From Omphiscola glabra (taxonomy: Eukaryota; Mollusca; Gastropoda; Lymnaeidae): a stretch of DNA of 64,000 nt. Below, piece by piece: positions 34,301-46,300 of this stretch (its first letter is position 1; each line of letters starts with the position of its first letter). Location: the NCBI GenBank assembly GCA_964017045.1, contig OZ024806.1, positions 4,114,992 through 4,178,991 of the forward strand, written 5' to 3'. The notes beneath the pieces were generated by a model. That model was not told the origin of the DNA and searched no databases. It was given only the letters and a program-made list of their open reading frames with translations. The position numbers were made by a program, and so were the translations under genes.

Positions 34301-37300
34301 GACAGTCTGGACACTAGTCATAATTACTAGTGAATACCCATACTGGACAGACATTAGGTGGACATCAGTAACATGCTAAACACACTGGATGTCAAATGGG
34401 GAGGGGAAGCTAGTAAGGTCTCAAGGGCAAACTACTGGGTAAACTTAGAGGGAGAAAACTAAAAATAATCTTTAAAAAAATATTTTTAACTGCTGTAATG
34501 AAGCAGCAGACTCAGACACAGGAACATACCTTTGTGTCGTACACCGTGCATTGTGTACCCACAGTACATAGTGTTAGCAGAGGTGGCATTACCACTAAAG
34601 TTAATCTCAGAGAGAAGGATGTCTTAGAATCCAAGCAATTTGTACCATTACGACTTACCAATTTCTGGTCATGAGATCACTCAAACATTTGGTCAGGTCG
34701 ATGAAAAGTTCTTCGAGGATATAATCACAGCTGAAGACAATCGGAAGAGGAGGAAAATTAGATTTAGGAAAAAAAAAAAAAAAAAAAGGAAGAATTAGCT
34801 GAATTGTATCAGAACTGTAAAGGTTTTAGAAAGTATGGGAAAACCAAAAATATTTCAAAAAATATTTATTTAGCCATGAATTATATCTGGTATACTATTT
34901 ATGTATGTGAGCACTTTCAGGCTGGCTAAATATAATTTTCTGTTGTTAAACTAAGCACCACACCCTCCCCCCCCCCCCCCCCCAACACACAGACATGCAG
35001 TTAAATATGTCACATGTCAATATAAATAATTTGAAAGATTGTGTTTCTCAGAACAATAATGGGATAACATGTTTGGGATAAGATGTTTGGGATAAGATGT
35101 TTGGGATAAAGTTTGAACGCAGGTAAATGAGAAATGTCTAAATTTGCTTTAGGTGACAATCAACAGCAGATCCTTACACCTTGGACATCTCTGACCATCA
35201 ACAGCAGAAGTCGTTGAACCTTGGACAGGTCTGACCATCAACAGCAGAAATTCTTACACCTTGGACTGGATGACCATCAACAGCAGAAGTCCTTACACCT
35301 TGGACATGCCTGACATTACACATGTTGGCAACTCCAGATTTTTAAATAACTATAAGACAAGATGTTTTTTTTTTTAAACTTCACCTTATCAGCTTAGTTC
35401 AAGCCGTTGTTTTTACGCAAACATTTTACGCTTCATGCAGGACCTACCAGTTTCTGGCCAGTGATTGAAATTTGTCCGTCAGTTGCTGGAATGGATCTTT
35501 CCTGATCTGCTCTGTGTCGTCATCTTGCTCTTCCTCAAACTCATTCTTAATGTACCTCTTTCTGAGCTCTTTCATGTACTCCCCGAAAGCCAGACAGTTG
35601 TTGGCATTGGCTATCTGTAATCAGACAGATCCTGAGCCTCACAGAACCAGAATTCTGTTGCCTGCATTTTTCTACATTAATTATCTTAGATTCATAAACT
35701 ATATAACAACACAGTATCATGAGTGGATCTCAAATTAAAAAAAAAAAATTGATTAAAAGACAGGAATTGAAAAGTGAAATGAAATTGTTGTTTTGTTTTC
35801 GCTTATCCTTTATTGATATGTGTGAATGTGAAAGTCTAAAATTGATCTTTGAGATATCTGATCTAATGGCTGTATCTGATCTACTGGATCTATCAAATAT
35901 CTTTGCTGTATCTGATCTACTGGATCTATCAAATATCTTTGCTGTATCTGATCTACTGGATCTATCAAATATCTTTGCTGTATCTGATCTACTGGATCTA
36001 TCAAATATCTTTGCTGTATCTGATCTACTGGATCTATCAAATATCTTTGCTGTATCTGATCTACTGGATCTATCAAATATCTTTGCTGTATCTGATCTAC
36101 TGGATCTATCAAATATCTTTGCTGTATCTGATCTACTGGATCTATCAAATATCTTTGCTGTATCTGATCTACTGGATCTATCAAATATCTTTGCTGTATC
36201 TGATCTACTGGATCTATCAAATATCTTTGCTGTATCTGATCTACTGGATCTATCAAATATCTTTGCTGTATCTGATCTACTGGATCTATCAAATATCTTT
36301 GCTGTATCTGATCTACTGGATCTATCAAATATCTTTGCTGTATCTGATCTACTGGATCTATCAAATATCTTTGCTGTATCTGATCTATATGCTGTATCTG
36401 ATCTAATGGATGTGGCTGCATTTGGCAATTGCTATAACTTAAGAGTACATTTTGAGTAAATTTTGAGTTTAAATATTTGAATCAGAAAATGGACAAGAAC
36501 ACTAATGAGATTTTTTTTAAAAATTTTTATTTGTCACATTCATAATTTTAAACTCATCAAAGTTTGGAAAAATGTATTTCTAGAAATATTTCTATATTTA
36601 TTGGTATATATTTGCTTGCGATTCCAGAAAGTAACTTTTTGTTTTGCTCGTCACTTAAACTTTGACAGCTGTCACATATTCCACAAAGACAGGCACAACT
36701 TAACAGATCATACTAACCACATAGTGTACGTAAAACTTTGGGGTCTCCCTGTTGGCCACATGGCGCTCTTCATAAATCCTCAGCTCAGCTGTTGACAAAA
36801 ATGTAAACAGTAGGCGCTATCAACCATTTTTCAACTAGGCATCATAGAGAATAATACATGTCTAGGAAAACAGGTTGAAAATGGCCTATGTGCATATGTC
36901 CATTTAAACAAAATATCATATCAATCAATTTTCACAATTGAGAAAAGTACTAAAATAAATATCTAGGACTTTGTCCGCGGTGCCAAAAATCAAGTTTTTT
37001 GTCATTGCTGATTGTTTTTCGAGACCTATTCTGGATAAAATTGTCTTTTTGCTTGTTAGAATTCATTAATATTAGGAGCTTAAAAATGATTACACTTATA
37101 TTTCAATTGAAAATCTGAATTACTTCTCTGTGTACATAACCATGACAATTGCATTTTGTTCTTGAACACACAGAGGCAATGAGTTTTTGAAAACCAACTT
37201 ACATAAATAGTCATTGGCGAAACGATTGAGCTCCTCAGCGAACAACTCTAGAACCCTTTTGACCAGATCTTGACCAATTATATTGGCAACTTGCAGCTAA

Positions 37301-40300
37301 GGAATGCAAAACAAGTGTGGGAATAATTATAGTGAAACTTGAACAGTAGACAAAACAAGTGTGGGAATAGTTGTAGTGAAAGTTGAACAGTAGACAAAAC
37401 AATTTTGGGAAAGAGTTGTAGTGAAACTTGAACATTAGACTCTGCCTTATGAAAACTTAACATTAGCAGCAGGTGAATTGAAATTAAATGGCTTATACAG
37501 TATACACCAGCTAATAAACCGAGTTTTTTTAAAGAGAAATTAGGGGCTGGCTTTCTACCATTACATTGCTTCTGTTATAGAAAAGAATGAAGACAAAACT
37601 AATTAACATAAGTCAACATAGACTGTATGCTTAATTGAGCAACATGTTTTCTCCTTATTTTATGACTGTCGTGATTGGCTGTGCTTAGAGAGTATCAAAT
37701 TCCTCCTTTTATGACTGCCGTGATTGGCTGTGCTTAGAGAGTATCAAATTCCTCCTTTTATGACTGCCGTGATTGGCTGTGCTTAGAGAGTATCAAATTC
37801 CTCCTTTTATGACTGCTGTGATTGGCTGTGCTTAGAGAGTATTTAAGGGTGGATAGTATAGACAGTATGGGTTGAGCAATATTAATTAAGGGTGGAAACC
37901 TGGCGCATGAGATGGAACTAATGTTCTTTGTGGGACAACTCGTATGTCTTTCTACATTCACAATTTGAGACAATCACGAGTTGAAGAGGGTTTTCCATTT
38001 ATCCATTAAATCTATCCGTTCTTTATTACTGCCATTAAATCTATCTGCCATTAAATCTATGTGACTTACGTTCTGCTCCATCATTTGGAAGATGATCACA
38101 GGCAGCTGTGTGTTATAGAAACCGTCTCCGTCCTCGTCGGGTGGTTCATTCTCAGCCCAATCCTAATGAGAAGAATATGAGAACACAAGGCAATGTAGTT
38201 CTTGACCAGTATGAGAACACAAGGCAATGCAGTTCTTGACCAGTATGAGAGCACAAGGCAATGTAGTTCTTGACCAGTATGAGAACACAAGGCAATGTAG
38301 TTCTTGACCAGTATGAGAACACAAGGCAATGCAGTTCTTGACCAGTATGAGAGCACAAGGCAATGTAGTTCTTGACCAGTATGAGAACACAAGGCAATGT
38401 AGTTCTTGACCAGTATGAGAACACAAGGCAATGTCGTTCTTGACCAGTATGAGAACACAAGGCAATGTAGTTCTTGACCAGTATGAGAACACAAGGCAAT
38501 GTCGTTCTTGACCAGTATGAGAACACAAGGCAATGCAGTTCTTGACCAGTATGAGAACACAAGGCAATGTCATTGTTGACCAGTATGAGAACACAAGGCA
38601 ATGTCATTGTTGACCAGTATGAGAACACAAGGCCATGCAGTTCTTGACCAGTATAAGAATACAAGGCAATGTAGTTCTTGACCAGTATGAGAACACAAGG
38701 CAATGTCATTGTTGACCAGTATGAGAACACAAGGCAATGTCATTGTTGACCAGTATGAGAACACAAGGCAATGTCATTGTTGACCAGTATGAGAACACAA
38801 GGCAATGTCATTGTTGACCAGTATGATAACACAAGGCAATGTAGTTCTTGACCAGTATGAGAACACAAGGCAATGCAGTTCTTGACCAGTATGAGAACAC
38901 AAGGCAATGTCATTGTTGACCAGTATGAGAACACAAGGCAATGTCATTGTTGACCAGTATGAGAACACAAGGCAATGTCATTGTTGACCAGTATGAGAAC
39001 ACAAGGCCATGCAGTTCTTGACCAGTATGAGAACACAAGGCAATGTAGTTCTTGACCAGTATGAGAACACAAGGCAATGTCGTTCTTGACCAGTATGAGA
39101 ACACAAGGCAATGTAGTTCTTGACCAGTATGAGAGCACAAGGCAATGTCATTGTTGACCAGTATGAGAGCACAAGGCAATGTCATTGTTGACCAGTATGA
39201 GAACACAAGGCAATGTCGTTCTTGACCAGTATGAGAGCACAAGGCAATGTCATTGTTGACCAGTATGAGAACACAAGGCAATGTCCATTTTGATCATACA
39301 AGTTGCAATATTGATTTGCTGACAAGTAGCATTAGCTATATTTTAAACCATGCCAGATATTGATGCTAGGACAAGCTTAATTTCTTAAAAAGGCCTTCAC
39401 ATAAAATAAAAAGTTCAACAAAATAAAATTGATTTATGATGATATTGGGAGCAAAATAGGGAGAAAATAGAGAGGGAGGATGTGTGCCGTAGAGAGGAGG
39501 GAGGATGTGTGCCGTAGAGAGGGAGGATGTGTGCCGTAGAGAGGGAGGATGTGTGCCGTAGAGAGGGAGGATGTGTGCCGTAGAGAGGGAGGATGTGTGC
39601 CGTAGAGAGGAGGGAGGATGTGTGCCGTAGAGAGGGAGGATGTGTGCCATAGAGAGGGAGGATGTGTGCTGTAGAGAGGGAGGATGTGTGCCGTAGAGAG
39701 GGAGGATGTGTGCCGTAGAGAGGGAGGATGTGTGCCGTAGAGAGGGAGGATATGTGCCGTAGAGAGGGAGGATGTGTGCCGTAGAGAGGGAGGATGTGTG
39801 CCGTAGAGAGGGGGGATGTGTGCCGTAGAGAGGTAGGGGATATGTGCCATCACAAATTTTAATACTTAACCAGGCATCTTATCTTCCCACTAAAGAAACA
39901 CTAACACAGGCGTGCCTTTCTTTCTTACCTAGGCCACTCCCTTTGGACCCTCACTATAAAGAAAGAAGGGACAGAAGAGCAGACAGGTCCCAAGACAAGA
40001 AAAGCAGACAGGCCCCATGGCAAGAAGAGCAGACAGGTCCCATGACAAGAAGAGCAGACAGGTCCCATGACAAGAAGAGCAGACAGGCCCCATGACAAGA
40101 AGAGCAGACAGGCCCCATGACAAGAAGAGCAGACAGGCCCTATTGTTTGATTTCATTATCAATGTTGAAAGTCATTTAATTAGTGTCAAGTATTTTTTTT
40201 TTTACAGAAATTATACAGGTGAAAAAACATTTTTTCTAATTAAATAATGTTTTCTGACCTTTAAATCTGAGCGCAGTGTGTTCCTACTCCAATCTGTGAT

Positions 40301-43300
40301 GTTCTGTTTCATGTTTTTCAAATACCTGAAAATATTTTATATTGAAATTAGTTAAAGTTTGTGTGATCAAGGGGACAAAATATTTAAACAATAACACATT
40401 AAAACATTAACACATTAACACACTAAATCATTAACACATTAAAACATTAACACATTAATACATTAACACATTAAAACATTAACACATTAACACACTAAAT
40501 CATTAACACATTAAAACATTAACACATTAACACATTAAATCATTAAAACATTAACACATTAAAACATTGTTTAGGTTACTGAATTAAAATAGTGTTGGCA
40601 CTGAGATGTTTACATAATTCATAGAGAGGTTGAAAACTAGATGTAAGGGGAAAAAAACAGTTATAGATAGAATATGTGTGAAGAAGACTTAGAAGTCTCC
40701 TCTTGGGATTTTGTGTGAATTAATGTTTGAAACTTCTTTTTTTAATTTTGGTTTAATATGTTCTAATTATTTTAAGTTAATTTTACCAAAATATTCTTTG
40801 AATTATGATCATAACCTTTTACTCTGACAAGACCAGCCAAGTATAGTTTTTTTTACTCTGACAAACCAGCCAAGTATAGTTTTTTTTACTCTGACAAGAC
40901 CAGCCAAATATAGTTAATTTTCCCCCACACCAATCTGGTAGTTAAAACCATTATTATTAGTAGCACAAAAGACACAAATAAAACTATTTCTAGAATGATA
41001 TTTTCTATTAAAACAACAATTACTTATTCTGTAAAGATATAATAATCTTATGCTCTAGCAGTGGACCGAGCTCCTTGATATCAATGTTGATCTCTGGGTG
41101 CCTCATCAGCTCAGGCGAACTGAAAATATTTGGTAAAAACAGAAAAAAAATGTCATTAAGAAATATTGAAAAATAATGCACGCAAGATAATGCATGTAAC
41201 CATTTAGTATTATGGTAAAACCACCTTTACCAGTAAAACTAAAAATAAAAAAACTTAAAGAAAAAGAATAGGAACAAATATTAACAACAACAAAAAAAAA
41301 ATTAAAAAATTAAAACTGTGTTAAAAAAGAAAAATAAGGGAACAATAACAAAAAGCAGCACAACTCTAACAAGTGTATCCAATACAATTCACTCTGACTT
41401 TAAGAATGACCTAATCATGTGCCTTGACCACATACTAAGTGAAAAGGTAAATGAACAGTTTATCTCTAAAATAGGGCCTTAATTATCAAAAGAATACAAA
41501 GTGAACTTCAGAATGACCTACTCGTATGCCTTGACCCATTGTAACAGAGACACCACTTCATTGCCTTCAAGTTCCTGGTTGATCATTTCCTCAAGCTGAA
41601 CTCATTAAAAAATAATAATAAAAATGTTAAATGTTTTACAGCAGTAAATAATTATTTGTAAAAGTCCAAATGGTTTAAACTGGCATATTATTTATGCTGT
41701 CAGCTTTCCCTGGCAAAAACTATAGTGGTTTCCTTATGTAAGATTGAGTAGATACTGTAAATTGTCCTGGCACATTGTTAGTTACATACTATAATATATA
41801 TATCATTTTTTTTTCTAATTTAATTGATAATAATAATCCTAGCAATGAATTAGCATGCACATTAAAAAGACCAGCTTATAAAAATTAGCGAGACCCGTGA
41901 ATTTTAACAAAATGGAACCTCATTTTATTTTATCTTACTATTTTATCTTATTATTTTATCTTACTATTTTATCTTATTATTTTATCTTATTATTTTATCT
42001 TATTATTTTATCTTATTATTTTATCTTATTATTTTATCTTATTATTTTATCTTATTATTTTATCTTATTATTTTATCTTATTATTTTATTATCATTATTT
42101 TTTTTGTTAAAGCTCATCATAGACTTATGTTACAGCTGACAGAAACACTTACGTGAAGTGATAGTGCCTTGTGATACATCCTGGTGTACCTCCTCACAAC
42201 ATCATAGTCTGGAGGGAACACAGGTGGCAGCAGAGTCTAAGAATTCAATAAAGACGATAGGTCAAATTAACGGAAACAAATAAGATTGTAATGTACTTAT
42301 TAATTTTAAAATAATATTTTAAACAGTTTGATCATTCAGGACTGTGATGAGCACTTAGAAATTAGTCGCCAGTGCAACGGTGATACAGTAACACACATCT
42401 GTGTAAACCCAGAGTTGCATTGCTGGAAAATAAATTGGAACTACCGGGAACCAAGGTCTGTGACAAAAAGTCCCAACACTGAATGCATGAATCCACACAT
42501 GGGCAGGTTTTGCCAAAGCTTAAGAACAGAACACCATGAGAAATATTCACAGGGTATTTTGTGAGTAGCTCGTGAGGTAAAACGGTGAGACGGCAGTCAA
42601 GTGAATACTTGTATTAAAGATATAATGCACATGTAACGTTCTTGCGCACAGATCCACCTCACAATTTAGTTACAATACTTCATAGTCCAACAGAGAGAAA
42701 CCACATACGTCTTATCATAATTACATCGACTGCCCCTCTTACTGAGACTTGACTTCCGTCTCCCGTTTTACCTCACGAGCTACTCACAAAATACCCTGTG
42801 AATATTTCTCACTTCTGAGTTCATGGTGCTGTGGATCATTCATGAATACTTTAGTCTGTTACAGAAACCAATCAAAGAAACATGGCTACAACATGGCTAC
42901 AAGATGGCTACTTGCCTTGACAACTTTGAGATCATCAATCATCAGCTGTCTGGTGATCTCAAGGTGACGAACCAACCACATCTTATTTTGATCTCTGGTC
43001 TCAAGCTGACTGCCTTCAATCCTGGAATGACAATAATGGCTTTAAGTTGTCCCATTTATTTAAGCTGTCATATTTATTTAAGTTGTCCCATTTATTTAAG
43101 CTGTCATATTTATTTAAGTTGTCCCATTTATTTAAGCTGTCATATTTATTTAAGTTGTCCCATTTATTTAAGCTGTCATATTTATTTAAGTTGTCCCATT
43201 TATTTAAGCTGTCATATTTATTTAAGTTGGCACATTTATTTAAGCTGTCATATTTATTTAAGTTGGCACATTTATTTGAGCTGTTATATTTATTTAAGTG

Positions 43301-46300
43301 GTCACATTTATTTAAGCTGTCATCTTTATTTAAGTGGTCACAGTTATTTAAGCTTCTCATATTTATTTAAGTTGTCACAATTTACTAATACTTATTTAAC
43401 TATTAGTTTTTAAAATCAATTTATGAGTTCAAAGAAAGTATAAAATTAATTTTTAACTTACACTTGAATTTTTAAATGAATAAAAAATTTACCTAATAAA
43501 TATATAACTTCATATATAACTTCATTATATTTGGGTGAAAAAAATCACAATTTTTTAAGGATATTAGCCTAAGAAATATATGTTATTTAAATTATTTGAA
43601 ACACTTTTCACTATTTACTGTTTACAATTTAAAAATAATTATTTCTTTGCATAGTAATTAGACTGAAATGTTAGATTGCAGAATCTCTAATGTATTTTGT
43701 GTGTGAAGTGCTAATCTCACCGAGCTGCAATGGAGTTTTGAAGTACTTCCAGGCACTTTGACCTCCAACATTTTGGCCTGCCGGGAGGCATAAAGCCTGT
43801 CTGGTCACTTTTTCTGGCCCATGCATTGTCCATTCTGCATTAAGAAGCAATAGGAATTGAGGCACTATACATTAGCAATAATAAACAAAATATAATAACA
43901 GAGACCTCTGGAGGAGGCTTTTAAAATGATTCATAAAATAGTTTACTAACGTTGAAGAGGAAAAAAGCCCACATCAAATTAGGAAAGGAATCATGATTCA
44001 CAAACTTTTACAAAAAAACTGATGATATTCATCAAAGAAATCAAATTACTTTAAAATAATTAACCCAAAACATATTTATCACTTTATTTTTTTTTTTATT
44101 CTTAGAAATAAACAATATGTGCAATTCTCAAAGTAGTTGTACCTTTCCTCTCTTTCTATGATGCGCAGTGCCGTACAAATCAGAGTTGGCTCCCTTCTCA
44201 CAGACATGAGAGTCCTTTGAATGATGACCCACAGTTGTTTGCCGAGCTCTTTAGACAGAGTCTCTACCTCAGCAAAATAATGAGTCAGAGTCTACAAATG
44301 AGATAAACATAGCAAAATATAATGAGTCAGGGTCTACAAAATGAGATAACATAGCAAGCAGGTAATGAGTCAGGGTCTACAAAATGAGATAACATAGCAA
44401 GCAGGTAATGAGTCAGGGTCTACAAAATGAGATAACATAGCAAGATATAATGAGTCAGGGTCTACAAAATGAGATAACATAGCAAGATATAATGAGTCAG
44501 GGTCTACAAAATGAGATAAACATTGCAAGATATAATGAGTCAGGGTCTACAAAATGAGATAAACATTGCAAGATATAATGAGTCAGGGTCTACAAAATGA
44601 GATAAACATTGCAAGATATAATGAGTCAGGGTCTACAAAATGAGATAAACATTGCAAGATATAATGAGTCAGGGTCTACAAAATGAGATAAACATTGCAA
44701 GATATGATTCAGTGTCTACATAACAAGATGATCCAATGCATGCTAGCAAATAGATTTAAAGAAGAACAAAAAAATAATAGGATCTGGCAAACAAATTTTC
44801 AGTTATGTAAGACCAGTAACAACATAGGATATACTTAATGTAAAATGAGTAGCAACATAGGATATACATATTGTAAAGCTAGTAACAACATAAGATTTAT
44901 TATTGTAAGACTAGTAACAACATAGGATATTATTATTATTATTATTAGAAGTTTTCTATAGCGTGGTACCCCAGCCTAGGGCTGGGCTCACCATGCTGTA
45001 CATACAATTTAACAAACATAATCATGAAATTAAAAATTAACATACATTAATTAAAGAAAACAAAACAAATGTGTATTCGCTGCAACCATTCCATAAATAT
45101 TTAAATGTCAAGCCATGGACGGCACCCAGCAGCATCATCTATCGGTCAGAGGGTGGGGAAGAATCAGTTAGGATACTAGAGTTTAAAGAGATGTATTTTG
45201 AGTGCAGTTTTGAAGGCTGTGATGGTTGGTATATTGCGGATGTGTAGTGGAAGAGAATTCCATTGTTTGGGGGGGGGGGGGGGGCAGAAAGATCTTTTAC
45301 TGAATGATTTGTGCGAGTCTTGGGGACAGAAAGAATACATGCGTCTGCAGAGGAGCGAAGCTGTCGAAGGGGTGAATATACAGAGAGAAATTCGGTTAGA
45401 TAGGAAGGGCAGGAATTCGAGAAAAAGTTGTGACAGAGAACAGAGAGTTTGTAATCATCCGTGCTTGTACAGGGAGCCAATGAAGTGAATGAAGTGGTGT
45501 GATGCGTTCATGTTTTTTTTTCCTTTAGAACTAGCCTAGCAGCTGAGTTTTGAACCTTTAGTAATTTTTCTAAGAAGTGTTTTGGTGAACCTGACAGAAG
45601 AGAGTTGCAATAGTCAAGACGAGAGAGACCAAGAGCATAGACTAGTGTTTTTGTTGCACTAACTGGGAGGTAGTGGCGGATGGAGCTGAACTGACAAATA
45701 TCGGTGTATGCAGAGCGACAAATGTGAGATATATACTTATTGTAAGACTAGTAACAACATAGGATAGACTTATTGTAAGACCAGTGACAACATAGGATAG
45801 ACTTATTGTAAGACCAGTGACAACATAGGATAGACTTATTGTAAGACCAGTGACAACATAGGATAGACTTATTTTAAGACCAGTGACAACATAGGATAGA
45901 CTTATTGTAAGACCAGTGACAACATAGGATAGACTTATTGTAAGACCAGTGACAACATAGGATAGAATTATTGTAAGACCAGTGACAACATAGGATAGAC
46001 TTATTGTAAGACCAGTGACAACATAGGATAGACTTATTGTAAGACCAGTGACAACATAGGATAGACTTATTGTAAGACCAGTGACAACATAGGATAGACT
46101 TATTGTAAGACCAGTGACAACATAGGATAGACTTATTGTAAGACCAGTGACAACATAGGATAGACTTATTCCGAGTTCATGCTTTATAAAACAATTTCCA
46201 TTTGAGTTTTAAAAATTCCCTTAACTAATTGAAGAAAACAGCCGTCTATATCACGGTAACTCAAGGTAACGCAAGTACGACAAGTGAAAGTTTCTTGATA

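Noticed and set aside
35719..36459. Repeat proteins of 167-246 residues on both strands
   Set aside because: Artefacts of the 36-bp array inside EXOC3 intron 16.
38096..39281. Many 64-192 residue frames rich in [13 protein letters not shown]
   Set aside because: Artefacts of the 34-bp array in EXOC3 intron 13; frames shift into each other because 34 is not a multiple of three.
42328..42564. 78-residue frame in EXOC3 intron 9
   Set aside because: Overlaps the inverted-repeat element and shows no family motif.
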